Made by a program: the position numbers and the translations under genes. Shown here piece by piece: positions 18,131-27,721 of a stretch of DNA of 64,000 nt. Each line of letters opens with the position of its first letter. Positions within the stretch are counted from its first letter, which is position 1. The stretch is taken from contig JACKKZ010000002.1 of NCBI GenBank assembly GCA_024236195.1, forward strand, positions 248,001 through 312,000, written 5' to 3'. The stretch comes from Sphingomonadaceae bacterium (GTDB taxonomy: Bacteria; Pseudomonadota; Alphaproteobacteria; Sphingomonadales; Sphingomonadaceae). The notes under the pieces were generated by a model, which saw only the letters and a list, made by a program, of their open reading frames with translations, was not told where the DNA came from and ran no database searches.

Positions 18131-20550
18131 AAGCACAGCTCCTCAGCGGTCCTATGCGCTTCCGAAGCTGAAACGCGATTAACCTTGGTCGTAAACACTG
18201 GTCGAAAAACGACAGTTAAGATTTTGCCACCGACTTCTGCGGATGCAGGTGGATGGACGATCATGAAGCCTGCTTGCGCGCTGCAATCGTAAAGGCCGGG
18301 CGCAATCTCCGGCAGGCTGTCAAATTCAGCTGTGGCGTCGATCCGGCTGCTGTTTGCCCCGTGGCCCCGCCGCCCAAGGAAATCCGCCTGGTCTTCGAAA
18401 AAGGCGCTATCAAGCTGCAGGTAATCGCAAGCCGCCCCGAATTGGAGCGCCACGGCATAGCGGCTTTCGCCAATCGGGATCGCAGCCATGTACCAGCCAT
18501 CCTGCGTCGCATGGGCGGTGACTATTTGCGACTTCGCATCCTGCGTCGTCGCAAACACCGCCGGGATCGCAAGGGTCGCCTCGCTGAAGTCAGCAAAAGT
18601 CAGCGGCAATCCGAAACGCTTGGTCGCGAGCAAGGCTAACCGCGTTGCGGCCCCCTGCCCGGCCAGCTCGGCGGGGAGATACATGCGTTCCGATCCGCGC
18701 ATGTAGAACAATCCGCGTTCGCGCAGGCCGCGCCGGGCAATTGCCGGATCGAACAGAGCGACAGTCTTGGCGGTACCCATGTTCACATCATGCTGGAAGC
18801 GGTCGATCACCGCCAGCTCGTGCATTTGTGGCAGGAACATCAGCCGCGCCATCGCCGCGGCCGCTCCCCGCCGCCACAGGTCGAGGGGGCATGGATCGGC
18901 GACACGGATGGTGGCCGATGCCTGTTCGCGGACAAAGCGGAGGGCACCGCGCTGCATTTTTTCGCGCTGGGCCGATTGTTGCGGGTCAATCTCATTGGCG
19001 CGGCGGATCGGCGAGCCATCCTGTTCATAGTCCACCACAGAACCACAATCGCTGGTACAGGCCTGTTCCAGCACGGCGACATTGGCGCAGAGTGCCTCCA
19101 GCGCATGAGCATCATAGTGCCGCGCATCGACAAAACCTTTCTTGTCGAGGCCGGGGCTGTCCATCTCGCGCAGCAGCAAATAGCGACCAGCGACATGCAC
19201 CCCCAACTCCCTGGCAAGCAGGGCATCAACGCGGTTCTGGACCGAGCCATTATAGCCGAGGTCCACCAGCATCAGCACGTCGCCGCGTTGCGGATCGACC
19301 GTGCGGCGGACATGCGCCACAAGCCGCTCGGCATAAGCGCGCGAGGCACGGGCAATGCGGCGGCGGCGCGGGATTTCACGCAGTGCCTTCCACAAGGCGG
19401 CATTGCCCTCCTCGGGCGAAAGATCGCCCAGCAGGGTGTTGATCTCGCCTTCCTCCATCAGCAATTGCCGCGCCAGCGTTTGCGGGCGGACGCCGAGTTC
19501 CGCCTTGGCATAGGCGAGAACCGCCTTCTCGTCCGACAGGCTGGCGGCGGTCGCGGTGAAGCGGCTCAGTTCAACTGCATGGCCGGGATTGGCCGCCCCT
19601 TGTGGCGTCGCCTGATGGACCAGCTGGGGCAAATGCCCGTCGCGCATCAGGAACAGCCAGTGGACAGTGCCGCCGTGCTTTTCCTCCAGCGCCCTTGCCT
19701 CTGCCTGTAGCCAGCGCTCGAAACCCGCAAAGACCGGGCCAAGTGTGGCGGCACCCAATTGCTCCGCCGGATCATGCAATTGCGGCATGGCCAGCGCCAG
19801 CCCCGCCCGATGCGGTTGCGGTGCGCCCAGGCGATCCTGCGCGGGCCCTTCCACCATGGAAGACACCGCGCTTTCCAGCCGGATCTGCTCCCGCACCGCC
19901 TGCGGGAATTGCACTAGGTGGACAGCGTTGACGCCAAAGGGCGCAACCCCGCCGACATCGGCCGCGCGATTATCGCCAAGGTGGACGACCTGCTGCGGCG
20001 CGACCCTCAGCTTCGCCAGCACATCTTCGTACAGCCCTTCGCCCTTGGACTTGCCATAGGTGGAAGAACAGAAAATGCAGTCGATCATCGCAGCGACATC
20101 TTCGCCTGCCGATGCTGCGATCAGCTCGCTCAATTGCGCTTCATCGAGATAGGTGTCGGAGACGATCACCACCTGCATCCCGCGCACCTTCGCCTCGCGC
20201 ATCAGTTCGACGGTGGGGGTAAAGGCATAACAATGGCGCGCTTCTTCGGCCAGTTCAGCCTCGATCGCCAACTGGACCTGTTCGTCTGACCCATTGGGAA
20301 AGAGCGCGCGATAGATCGCGTCGATATGCACTTCATTGCGGCCACGCTCCAGCCGCTCGGCCTTGCGCGCCTGTTGCTCGGCGCGGGCGCGCTGGGCCGG
20401 GCTGATCCCCGGCAGGCACGCGAAGATATCTGCTGGCGCATGGCAATCGCGCCAGATCAGCGTGTCAAAACAGTCAAGCGACAGCACCTTTGCGCAGGGC
20501 CAGGCATCCAGCAGTTGCGGCAATTCATGCGGTAAGACAGTGGCAGTCAT
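18127..20550 (-). CDS. Large HAD-superfamily hydrolase domain protein
   Basis: 807 residues from the ATG at 20550 (GGGAG ribosome site); an upstream TTG at 20580 would be a weaker start. The first 250 residues are a HAD domain resembling COG5610: motif I DCFDTL with D26 and D29, motif II serine 131, motif III lysine around 167-169, motif IV GDNRAADVGG with D193 and D198. The remaining 550 residues have no domain I recognise; they contain LFLMRDGHLPQLV and DVLMLVDLGYNGSVQNRVD. It lies between flagellin and the motor genes and is coupled to the methyltransferase, so a role in flagellin glycan synthesis or modification is plausible but unproven. Confidence 0.72.
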   Translation of the reverse strand: MTATVLPHELPQLLDAWPCAKVLSLDCFDTLIWRDCHAPADIFACLPGISPAQRARAEQQARKAERLERGRNEVHIDAIYRALFPNGSDEQVQLAIEAELAEEARHCYAFTPTVELMREAKVRGMQVVIVSDTYLDEAQLSELIAASAGEDVAAMIDCIFCSSTYGKSKGEGLYEDVLAKLRVAPQQVVHLGDNRAADVGGVAPFGVNAVHLVQFPQAVREQIRLESAVSSMVEGPAQDRLGAPQPHRAGLALAMPQLHDPAEQLGAATLGPVFAGFERWLQAEARALEEKHGGTVHWLFLMRDGHLPQLVHQATPQGAANPGHAVELSRFTATAASLSDEKAVLAYAKAELGVRPQTLARQLLMEEGEINTLLGDLSPEEGNAALWKALREIPRRRRIARASRAYAERLVAHVRRTVDPQRGDVLMLVDLGYNGSVQNRVDALLARELGVHVAGRYLLLREMDSPGLDKKGFVDARHYDAHALEALCANVAVLEQACTSDCGSVVDYEQDGSPIRRANEIDPQQSAQREKMQRGALRFVREQASATIRVADPCPLDLWRRGAAAAMARLMFLPQMHELAVIDRFQHDVNMGTAKTVALFDPAIARRGLRERGLFYMRGSERMYLPAELAGQGAATRLALLATKRFGLPLTFADFSEATLAIPAVFATTQDAKSQIVTAHATQDGWYMAAIPIGESRYAVALQFGAACDYLQLDSAFFEDQADFLGRRGHGANSSRIDATAEFDSLPEIAPGLYDCSAQAGFMIVHPPASAEVGGKILTVVFRPVFTTKVNRVSASEAHRTAEELCL

Positions 20551-20649
20551 GGGTAAGCTCCCGTTCATGGGTTCACCCAATGGCTAGGCATGTATGGTTA
20601 GCGCCGGATCGCTGACACCCTCCGCATTTTCACCTATCCCCGTGCCAAC

Positions 20650-20829
20650 TCCTCTCCACAGGGGAGAGGGATAGGAAGGCTTGGTGAGCGCAGCGAGCCT
20701 AGCCGGACTTGGGTGAGGGGCTACGACCTGTCAGTATCGCTGGTAGCTGGACGTCAAAACCCTCACCGAGGCTACGCTAGCTCCTAACGGAGCAAGCTGC
20801 GCCATCCCTCTCCCACCGGGAGAGGGGGA
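20650..20829. repeat. GC-rich intergenic inverted repeat between motB and the HAD gene
   Basis: The outer arms CTCTCC-ACAGGGGAGAGGGAT and ATCCCTCTCCCACCGGGAGAG are each self-complementary and complementary to one another, enclosing GGGTGAGGGG / CCCTCACC and a local palindrome around GGCTTGGTGAGCGCAGC. It follows the last gene of the flg-mot operon (motB stop at 20830-20832), so as RNA it could act as a terminator or stabilising hairpin. It resembles palindromic repeats common between sphingomonad genes and does not share the core of the three covarying repeats elsewhere in this window. Confidence 0.65.
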
Positions 20830-21669
20830 TTATTTGTCCATCAGCAGGATTGAGATGCGGCGGTTGCGCGGGTCCTGCGGATTATCCTCCACCAACAGCT
20901 CCCGATCCGCTACGCCTTCGATCCGGGCAAAGCGGTTTGCCCCGATGCCTTTGCGGATCAGCGCCTGCCGTGTGGCTTCCGCGCGGCTGGCGGAAAGCGA
21001 CCAGTTGTTGCCGCGCACACCATCCTTCCACGGCAGCGAGTCCGTATGCCCGCGAATGGTCAGCTGGCCGCCTTCCGGCCTGACCATCTGCGCAATCGCA
21101 CCGACCAGTTCCTGCGCATCGCTGGTGAGGATCGTCGTGCCCATGGCGAACATGCTGAAATCCGCGTCGTCGACCAGGTCAATGCGAATGCCCTCGGTCG
21201 TATCGACCATCCGCAAATGTTTGGCGAGGCGCGCAAGGCGGCGGTTTTCTGCCAGCTCTTCCTGCAGCCGCTCACGCATTTTCTGCACACGTTGGATTTT
21301 ACCTGCCCCTTCCTTGGGCCCGCCCGTGGTGTCGCGCGGTATAGTCAGCGTCTTGGTCCCGGTCTGGCCCTGGCGATAGGGATAATTATCGACATCTGTG
21401 AGCGAGGCACCGCCCATCAGCCCGTCTGACCCGGCGCTTTGTTCGCGCGTCTTGACCAGCGTGGGGGTGAAGTAATCCGCCAACCCCTTGCGCTGGTCCT
21501 CAGTCGTCGCGCCCAGCAACCACAGCAGCAGGAAGAAGGCCATCATGGCGGTCACAAAGTCCGCATAGGCGACCTTCCACGCCCCGCCGTGGTGCCCGCC
21601 TGCGACCACCGTCACTTTCTTGACGATGATGGGGGCGGGGGGCGGTTCAGCCGTTTTTCTTGCTGCCAT
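20830..21669 (-). CDS. motB: Flagellar motor stator protein MotB
   Basis: 279 residues. The single N-terminal membrane helix YADFVTAMMAFFLLLWLLG carries the proton-accepting aspartate D37. A C-terminal OmpA-like peptidoglycan-binding domain follows (GGQLTIRGHTDSLPW, then SLSASRAEATRQALIRKGI). MotB anchors the stator to peptidoglycan and conducts protons with MotA. It is one base downstream of motA, at the end of the leftward flg operon. Confidence 0.95.
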   Translation of the reverse strand: MAARKTAEPPPAPIIVKKVTVVAGGHHGGAWKVAYADFVTAMMAFFLLLWLLGATTEDQRKGLADYFTPTLVKTREQSAGSDGLMGGASLTDVDNYPYRQGQTGTKTLTIPRDTTGGPKEGAGKIQRVQKMRERLQEELAENRRLARLAKHLRMVDTTEGIRIDLVDDADFSMFAMGTTILTSDAQELVGAIAQMVRPEGGQLTIRGHTDSLPWKDGVRGNNWSLSASRAEATRQALIRKGIGANRFARIEGVADRELLVEDNPQDPRNRRISILLMDK

Positions 21670-21670
21670 T

Positions 21671-22534
21671 TCAGCGGCCCCTCAGCGCGTCGAGCAATTC
21701 GGACAGGCCGGGACGGAAGGCATGGCCCAGCCCGGAACGCGCGCTTTCCACCACCAACGGCTGCGGATAGCCATGGAGTGAGGCGATAATGACCTGCTTC
21801 ACCGCATGGAAAATCTGTTCATCCGCATCGAGTACCTGCTTCAACCGGCCCGCGAGCGGCGCGACAATGCCATAGGCGAGCAGCACGCCCATGAAGGTCC
21901 CGACCAGCGCAGAGCCGATCATCCCGCCCAGTACTTCCGGCGGTTCGTTGATCGAACCCATGGTCTTCACCACACCCAGCACGGCGGCAACAATGCCCAG
22001 AGCGGGCAACGCATCGGCGAGGCCCTGAAGCGCGTGCTGCGGTTCATGCTCTTCGTGGAAATGCGTCTTCATCGCATTGTCCATCACTTCCTCCACCGCA
22101 TGCACTTCCAGCGTGCCGGATGAGACCACGATCAGCGTCAGCGTGTCACAGATCAGCGCGGTCAGGGGCTGGTTGGCGAGGATCGACGGATATTCCGCAA
22201 ACAACGCCGAATTCTGGGGCTCCTGCACATGGGCCTCGAGAGCTACCGGCCCTTCTGACTTGAGCATCTTCATCAGCTTGCTGGTCAGGGCGATGGCATC
22301 AATGTGATCTTGCTTAGTGTGTTTGGGGCCCTTGAATATCTTGCCGAAACTGCCGCCAATCGCTTTCAGTTCATGCAATGAGTTACCGGTAATTAGCGCG
22401 CCCACCGCCGCACCGCCAATGATGAGCATTTCGTGCGGGATGGCGTGCATCACAGGGCCTAGCGCGCCGCCGGTGAGGGCGAAGCCGCCAAACACCATGA
22501 GCAGCAGGACAATTATGCCAATGGCAGCATACAT
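21671..22534 (-). CDS. motA: Flagellar motor stator protein MotA
   Basis: 287 residues with four membrane helices: two at the N-terminus and two around 155-225 (GIVAAVLGVVKTMGSINEPPEVLGGMIGSALVGTFMGVLLAYGIVAPL, in part), separated by the long cytoplasmic loop that touches FliG. The sequence is the gamma-proteobacterial type of MotA with the HEE-type loop (FHEEHEPQHALQGLADALP). It pairs with motB and follows flgL by 26 bases. Confidence 0.95.
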   Translation of the reverse strand: MYAAIGIIVLLLMVFGGFALTGGALGPVMHAIPHEMLIIGGAAVGALITGNSLHELKAIGGSFGKIFKGPKHTKQDHIDAIALTSKLMKMLKSEGPVALEAHVQEPQNSALFAEYPSILANQPLTALICDTLTLIVVSSGTLEVHAVEEVMDNAMKTHFHEEHEPQHALQGLADALPALGIVAAVLGVVKTMGSINEPPEVLGGMIGSALVGTFMGVLLAYGIVAPLAGRLKQVLDADEQIFHAVKQVIIASLHGYPQPLVVESARSGLGHAFRPGLSELLDALRGR

Positions 22535-22560
22535 GGGACAATTTCCTTCCGGTTCTCGGA

Positions 22561-23484
22561 TCAGCGCAGCATGTCGAACAGGGTCAGGCCGGACAGGCGG
22601 ACAAAGCTCGCCTGGCTTGCCTCGAGCACGGTCATGGTATGCTGCAATTTGGTGATGGTTTCGGCGATATCGGCCCCGCCAAGGTCCGCCTGTTCGGCAT
22701 CAACCAGCTGACCGGCGGCTTCGCGACGCTCGCTCAATTGATCGACCCAGTTCATGCGTGCGCCAATAACCGTTTGCGCGGTGGTCACGCGCTCCAGCCC
22801 GCTATCGAGCGCGGAGAGCGCATCGCGGCTGGCGGTAACAGGATCGCCGCCAGTCGCCTTCAGTGCGTCTGCCAGCGTGCCGATCACGGCGAACAGATCT
22901 GTGGGATTGCCCTGATGATCGAAGGCAAAGGCTTCCGGCCCTGCCAGACCTTGCGAAACCTCCTGCCCATCGCCCAGATCGACCAACGAGGCAGAGCCCG
23001 TGCCGATATAGGCAATCGAGCCATCGGCTTGCCGCTCATAGGCCAGCCCAGTCGCTTCACCACCGAACAGCGCATGGCCTGCACCATTGCGGCTATTGGC
23101 GATGCTGAGCAGGTTCTCCTGCAATTGCGCCACTTCTTCGCCAATCGCAGCGCGGTCTGTGTCAGACATGGTGGCATTAGCTGCCTGCGTCGCCAGCTCA
23201 CGTGCGCGGGCGAGCAAATTCGCCGTGCTGGACAGACCATTATCGGCAAAGGCCAGCTCGCTGGAAGCACGGTCAGAATTATGCCGCGTCACTTCATCCA
23301 GCCGCTCACGTCGGCCGAGCAGCCGCAGCCGGGCAGCGGCAACCGGGTCTTGCGAGGACCGCTCCAGCCGTTCGCCGGTCGAAATCTGCGTCTGGTACCC
23401 TTCAGCCCGCGCGCGCAGGCTGCTGATCTGGCTGCTGGCCCGTTCGTAGAAGGCGCTGGTGGGAAGTGTCGTCATGGCGCTCAC
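22561..23484 (-). CDS. flgL: Flagellar hook-filament junction protein FlgL (HAP3)
   Basis: 307 residues. The flagellin-like N-terminus (SQISSLRARAEGYQTQISTGERLERSSQDPVAAARLR, in part) and the C-terminal helix (LQHTMTVLEASQASFVRLSGLTLFDMLR, in part) identify FlgL. The frame begins with GTG at 23484 overlapping the flgK stop; an ATG at 23475 is an equally reasonable start. FlgL sits between FlgK and the filament. Confidence 0.93.
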   Translation of the reverse strand: MSAMTTLPTSAFYERASSQISSLRARAEGYQTQISTGERLERSSQDPVAAARLRLLGRRERLDEVTRHNSDRASSELAFADNGLSSTANLLARARELATQAANATMSDTDRAAIGEEVAQLQENLLSIANSRNGAGHALFGGEATGLAYERQADGSIAYIGTGSASLVDLGDGQEVSQGLAGPEAFAFDHQGNPTDLFAVIGTLADALKATGGDPVTASRDALSALDSGLERVTTAQTVIGARMNWVDQLSERREAAGQLVDAEQADLGGADIAETITKLQHTMTVLEASQASFVRLSGLTLFDMLR

Positions 23485-24830
23485 CCAATCCCGATGATGG
23501 TGTCAAAGATTTCGGAGGCGACCTGCATCACCCGGCCTGAAGCCTGGAAGGCTTGCTGGTAACGCACCAAAGCCGCCGCCTCCTCCTCCAGGTCAACGCC
23601 GGTGAATTCGACCAATGCGAGATGCGCGGAATCGGCGATCGTATTGAGCGCTTCTGCTGTCACTTCGCGGGCGGCAACAGTTGCGGAAATATCAAAAATC
23701 AGCCCGTTGGCTCGGCTTGCTGCTCCGCCACCGGTCACACCGTTAGCAAGCGCCGCGCGCATGGCGGCAAGGTTGGTGCCATCGCGGCTGCCAGCAGCGG
23801 CACCAGCAGGCGCAGTCGCCAGTTCCTCGCCAGACAGCAGCGCAACTGCCACGCCCGCGGCCCCGCTGCCTGCAAAGAGCGGTTGGCCCGGTGATCCATC
23901 CAGCGCCACCCCGCCAGCCTGTACCGAATTGACGGCCGCCGCGATTTCGTCCGCCAACGCATCCAGCCGGGTCGAAGCGGCGGAGGCTTGCTGCAAGGCA
24001 AGCGCCTTGCCCGCCAGACTACCGCCATTGAGCGCCAGCGGATTGCCGCCCAGCGTAAAGGACACAGTTCGATCCGCCGCCGTTTCCATGCCGATTGACT
24101 GCGCGACATCATTGGCCACCAAGACATCACCACCAGTCCCGCCAATGCGAACCGTGGCGAGCCCCAGCGGGTCGATCTGGGTAGTGATATCAGCGCGCTC
24201 TGCCAATTCGCCCAATATTCGATCGCGCTGGTCAAACAGGCTTGCCTGCTCGCTCGTATCCGGACCAACCCGGGTCAGACGAACATTGATCCGCGCCAGC
24301 TCCTGCGCAAAGAGATTGACTTGTTCCACCCCGGCCTGCGCTTCGAAACGCAAATTGTCGTTGGCCGCCTCGAGACTGCTTGCGGCAATGTTGAAGCTGC
24401 CTGCAAGGCGCTCGGCCCCGGCGAGGGCCGCGGCGCGCAAACTGGGATCGACAGGATCACTTTCCAATTGCTGCAAGGCGGCTTCGAACTCGACCACTGC
24501 ATCGAACACGCCCGATTGCTCCAGCGCGCTTTCGACAGAGCGCAAGCCATCGACTTCCGCCTGCGCACGGGCGGCATCGCTGCTAGTGCGGCGCGCTTCG
24601 GCGGCTCGGAAAGCATCGACGCTGCGGGTCACCCCGGTAGCACGCACACCCGCGAGCGAGATGTCGCCCACCCGCCCGGCTCCGGCAGCGGCGGAGACTT
24701 CCTCCAACCGGATACCGCGCCGGACATAGCCCTCGGTCGCTGCATTGGCGATATTCTGCGCGGTCACATCCAGCGCGGAGCGTGCTGCCCTGGCCCCGCT
24801 GGCACCGATGGAGAGAAGGTCAGAGGCCAT
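23481..24830 (-). CDS. flgK: Flagellar hook-filament junction protein FlgK (HAP1)
   Basis: 449 residues. The start ASDLLSIGASGARAARSALDVTAQNIANAATEGYVR and the end EEAAALVRYQQAFQASGRVMQVASEIFDTIIGIG (quoted in part) are the conserved axial-protein ends that pack into the D0/D1 tube. No Sec signal is present, since export uses the flagellar machinery. It follows the rod protein gene flgJ by 3 bases. Confidence 0.95.
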   Translation of the reverse strand: MASDLLSIGASGARAARSALDVTAQNIANAATEGYVRRGIRLEEVSAAAGAGRVGDISLAGVRATGVTRSVDAFRAAEARRTSSDAARAQAEVDGLRSVESALEQSGVFDAVVEFEAALQQLESDPVDPSLRAAALAGAERLAGSFNIAASSLEAANDNLRFEAQAGVEQVNLFAQELARINVRLTRVGPDTSEQASLFDQRDRILGELAERADITTQIDPLGLATVRIGGTGGDVLVANDVAQSIGMETAADRTVSFTLGGNPLALNGGSLAGKALALQQASAASTRLDALADEIAAAVNSVQAGGVALDGSPGQPLFAGSGAAGVAVALLSGEELATAPAGAAAGSRDGTNLAAMRAALANGVTGGGAASRANGLIFDISATVAAREVTAEALNTIADSAHLALVEFTGVDLEEEAAALVRYQQAFQASGRVMQVASEIFDTIIGIG

Positions 24831-24833
24831 CGC

Positions 24834-25142
24834 TTAGGCTCCCTTTTCCATATGGCGGGCGAGCTGCATTTCGATCATGCTGGCAAGGCCCAGTGCGCCG
24901 GTTCCGGCGGCAATCTCCGCAAAGCGCGCGTCGCGCATTTCCGTGAAGGTTTCCATACCTTGCCCCCCGAACAGCTCATCCCCGCCAAAATCTGTGGCAC
25001 GGGCGCTGGCGAGCAATTGGCGCAGGAAGATCGCTTCGAACTGCTTCGCTACCTCTGCCAGACGTGCCCGTTCGCCCCCCGGCGCCGGGGCAGCACCGGG
25101 GGACTGGGGGTACGCGCCAGGAAGGGCGAGCTTCGTCTGCAT
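24834..25142 (-). CDS. flgJ: Rod-binding (rod cap) protein FlgJ, N-terminal domain only
   Basis: 102 residues comprising only the rod-binding domain (VAKQFEAIFLRQLLASARAT, then GGQGMETFTEMRDARFAEIAA). The C-terminal muramidase domain of enterobacterial FlgJ is absent, as in other alphaproteobacteria. The lytic transglycosylase gene at 33117 probably provides that activity separately. Its ATG overlaps the flgI stop as ATGA. Confidence 0.92.
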   Translation of the reverse strand: MQTKLALPGAYPQSPGAAPAPGGERARLAEVAKQFEAIFLRQLLASARATDFGGDELFGGQGMETFTEMRDARFAEIAAGTGALGLASMIEMQLARHMEKGA

Positions 25143-26242
25143 CAGATCACCTGCATTTCCGCCTGCAGCGACCCGGCCTGTTTCAAGGCTTCGAGGATCG
25201 CGACAAGGTCGGCCGGGCTGGCACCCAACAAATTGAGCGCATCGACCACTTCAGCCAGCGAAGCGCCGGGTTCGAACAGGGTCACACGCTGACCTTCAGG
25301 GCTATCGACAGCAATCGAGCTGTCCGGCTCCACCGTCGTCTGCCCCTGGCTGAAAGGGGCAGGCTGGACCACAGTGGGATTCTCCTCGATCCGCACCACC
25401 AGGCTGCCATGGCTGATTGCTGCGGGTTTGAGCCGCACGGCGCTGGAAATCACCACTGTGCCGGTGCGCGAATTGACCACCACCTTGGCGGCGGCTTCCG
25501 CAGGATCGACCTGCAGCATCTCGATTTCCGCCATCAATGTCGCGCGGCGGTCTGCGCCGTCAGGCAGAGCCAGCGCCAACGTGACGCCATCCTCGACCTG
25601 CGCCATGCCGGGATAGCGGGCATTGATCGCATCGCGCACCCGCGCGGCAGTGAGGAAGTCTGCGCGGGCAAGGTTCCAGCGCAGCACTGGCGCCGTTTCG
25701 AAACCGGTCGCGACAGCGCGTTCGACGCTGGCACCGCCGGGAATGCGGCCAACAGTCGGCACATTGACGGTCAGCTTGGAGCCATCCTGTCCGGACACAC
25801 CCAGTCCACCAACCGCAAGGTTGCCCTGCGCCATAGCGTAAATCTGGCCATCCGCGCCATAGAGCGGAGTCAGGATCAGCGCCCCGCCGCGCAGGCTCTT
25901 GGCCTTGCCCATGGCGGAGATCGTCACGTCGATCTGCTGCCCCGGCTTGGCAAAAGCCGGTAAATCAGCGGTAACCACCACCGCCGCTGCATTCTTGAGC
26001 GCGGGATTGACCCCGGCGGGCAATTGCAAGCCGAAGCGGCCCGAAACGCCCTTCATGGCCTGCGTCAGGTAGGCGAAATTATCATCGCCCGTGCCGTCCA
26101 GACCGACCACGATGCCGTAGCCCGTGAGCTGGTTGGAGCGGACCGACTGGAAGCTGCCAAGGTCGCGCACACGCTCAGCGCTTGCCGGGGCGGCGAGGCC
26201 CAAAACCATGAAAACGAAGAGAAAAGTGAACAGGCGCGCCAT
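25142..26242 (-). CDS. flgI: Flagellar P-ring protein FlgI
   Basis: 366 residues with a Sec signal peptide (LFTFLFVFMVLGLAAPASA, cleaved after about residue 22). The P-ring core is clear: RVRDLGSFQSVRSNQLTGYGIVVGLDGTGD and GINPALKNAAAVVVTADLPAFA-like segments. FlgI forms the periplasmic P ring around the rod. It overlaps flgH and flgJ by a few bases. Confidence 0.96.
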   Translation of the reverse strand: MARLFTFLFVFMVLGLAAPASAERVRDLGSFQSVRSNQLTGYGIVVGLDGTGDDNFAYLTQAMKGVSGRFGLQLPAGVNPALKNAAAVVVTADLPAFAKPGQQIDVTISAMGKAKSLRGGALILTPLYGADGQIYAMAQGNLAVGGLGVSGQDGSKLTVNVPTVGRIPGGASVERAVATGFETAPVLRWNLARADFLTAARVRDAINARYPGMAQVEDGVTLALALPDGADRRATLMAEIEMLQVDPAEAAAKVVVNSRTGTVVISSAVRLKPAAISHGSLVVRIEENPTVVQPAPFSQGQTTVEPDSSIAVDSPEGQRVTLFEPGASLAEVVDALNLLGASPADLVAILEALKQAGSLQAEMQVI

Positions 26243-26904
26243 CAGAACGGGCTCACCATGTTGAAGAACTTGCTCAGCCAGCCTTCGCGGCTGGCACGCT
26301 GCACTGCACCCTTGCCGGCATAGGCAATGCGCGCGTCGGCTACGCGGGTGGAGGCGATGCGGTTATCAGCGGTGATATCCGCGAGACGCACGATGCCCGA
26401 GAGCTGGATCCATTCTTCGCCCTGGCTCAAAGTCATCAGCTTTTCCCCGCGTATCAACGCTGTCCCATTGGGACGGACCTCGGCGATGGTCACGGAGACC
26501 TCGCCATTGAGCGAGCTGGTCTGCGCCGCATCGCCCTGCCCTTTGAACGACGAGGAGGAGCCGGAATTAAGGTTGCCAGGATCGAAAGAGAACGGGCCTA
26601 TGCTGGGTGGGGTCAGGTCGAAACTGCCACTTCGACTGGTTTTCGACGATGTCGACTTCGACGTCGACAGCCGCTCGACCAGCACCACGGTCAGCAGATC
26701 ACCCACGCGGTGCGCACGGTCGCCATAATGAAGCGGTGAATAGCCATCGGCGACACGGAAGATCGCACCATCCGCAGGCGGTGTCGTCGCAACCAGCGGC
26801 GCAGGCGGCAAGGTGGCTGCAAAGCCCGCCTGCCGGGTAGTTCCGCCACAGGCGGCGAGCGACAGAGCGCCGCCAAGCACAAAGAAAGTGCGAAAAGCCG
26901 TCAT
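26242..26904 (-). CDS. flgH: Flagellar L-ring lipoprotein FlgH
   Basis: 220 residues from the ATG at 26904, chosen because GAGG lies 6 bases upstream; a GTG at 26916 overlapping the flgG stop is the alternative. A lipoprotein signal with lipobox LAAC precedes the mature cysteine. The ring core is present (YSPLHYGDRAHRVGDLLTVVLVER) and the C-terminal GIVRLADITADNRIASTRVADARIAYAG is typical. FlgH forms the outer-membrane L ring. Confidence 0.95.
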   Translation of the reverse strand: MTAFRTFFVLGGALSLAACGGTTRQAGFAATLPPAPLVATTPPADGAIFRVADGYSPLHYGDRAHRVGDLLTVVLVERLSTSKSTSSKTSRSGSFDLTPPSIGPFSFDPGNLNSGSSSSFKGQGDAAQTSSLNGEVSVTIAEVRPNGTALIRGEKLMTLSQGEEWIQLSGIVRLADITADNRIASTRVADARIAYAGKGAVQRASREGWLSKFFNMVSPF

Positions 26905-26912
26905 GGCGAACC

Positions 26913-27701
26913 TCACAATGTCTGGTTGGCGTTGCGCAGCATTTCATCGACTGCGCTGACCATCTTGGAGTTGATTTCGTAGGCCCTCTGGGCTTCGATC
27001 ATGTCGACCAGTTCCTCGACAACATTGACGTTGGAGGCTTCGAGCATGCCCTGTCGCACATTGCCGCGCCCGGCTTCGCCGCCGGGGCCAAGCTGGGCGG
27101 CACCGCTGGCACCGGTCTCGACGAGGAAATTGTCACCGATCGCCTGCAGCCCTGCCGGATTGGCAAAGCTGGCAACCTGGATCTGCCCCAGCTCCACCAC
27201 TTGCGCTTCGCCATCCACTTGCGCGGAGACGATCCCGTCGGGCGAGACCGTGATCGAGGTCGCGTTTTCGGGAATGGTGATGGCGGGCTGCACGGCATAG
27301 CCCTGCTGCGTCACTACCTGCCGTTCCGCCGAGAGCGTGAAATTGCCCGCCCTTGTATAGCCAAGCTGGCCGCCGGGCAGTTCCACCTGGAAATAGCCCT
27401 GCCCGTCGAGTGCGAGGTCGAGCGGCATGGAGGTGGTGTTGAGCGTGCCTTGCGAGACGATCTGGCTGGTCGATTGCACCTGCACCCCGGTGCCGAGGTT
27501 CAGCCCAGTGGCATAGGCCGTCTCCCCGCTGGAGCGCTGGCCCGCCACGCGCGCTTCCTGATAGGCGAGCGTTGCGAAATTGGCGCGGTCGCGCTTGAAG
27601 CCGGTGGTGCCGACATTGGCGAGGTTGTTGGCGATCACGCGCATCCGCGCATCCTGTGCCTCCAGCCCGGTGCGGGCGACCTGCAAGGCGGAAGTGGGCA
27701 T
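26913..27701 (-). CDS. flgG: Flagellar distal rod protein FlgG
   Basis: 262 residues, the normal FlgG length. Its opening TSALQVARTGLEAQDARMRVIANNLANVGTTGFKRDRANF (in part) and the closing VDMIEAQRAYEINSKMVSAVDEMLRNANQTL carry the rod/hook signature. FlgG forms the distal rod. It is 20 bases downstream of flgF in the same operon. Confidence 0.97.
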   Translation of the reverse strand: MPTSALQVARTGLEAQDARMRVIANNLANVGTTGFKRDRANFATLAYQEARVAGQRSSGETAYATGLNLGTGVQVQSTSQIVSQGTLNTTSMPLDLALDGQGYFQVELPGGQLGYTRAGNFTLSAERQVVTQQGYAVQPAITIPENATSITVSPDGIVSAQVDGEAQVVELGQIQVASFANPAGLQAIGDNFLVETGASGAAQLGPGGEAGRGNVRQGMLEASNVNVVEELVDMIEAQRAYEINSKMVSAVDEMLRNANQTL

Positions 27702-27721
27702 TGTCTAGTCTCCCCTGAATA

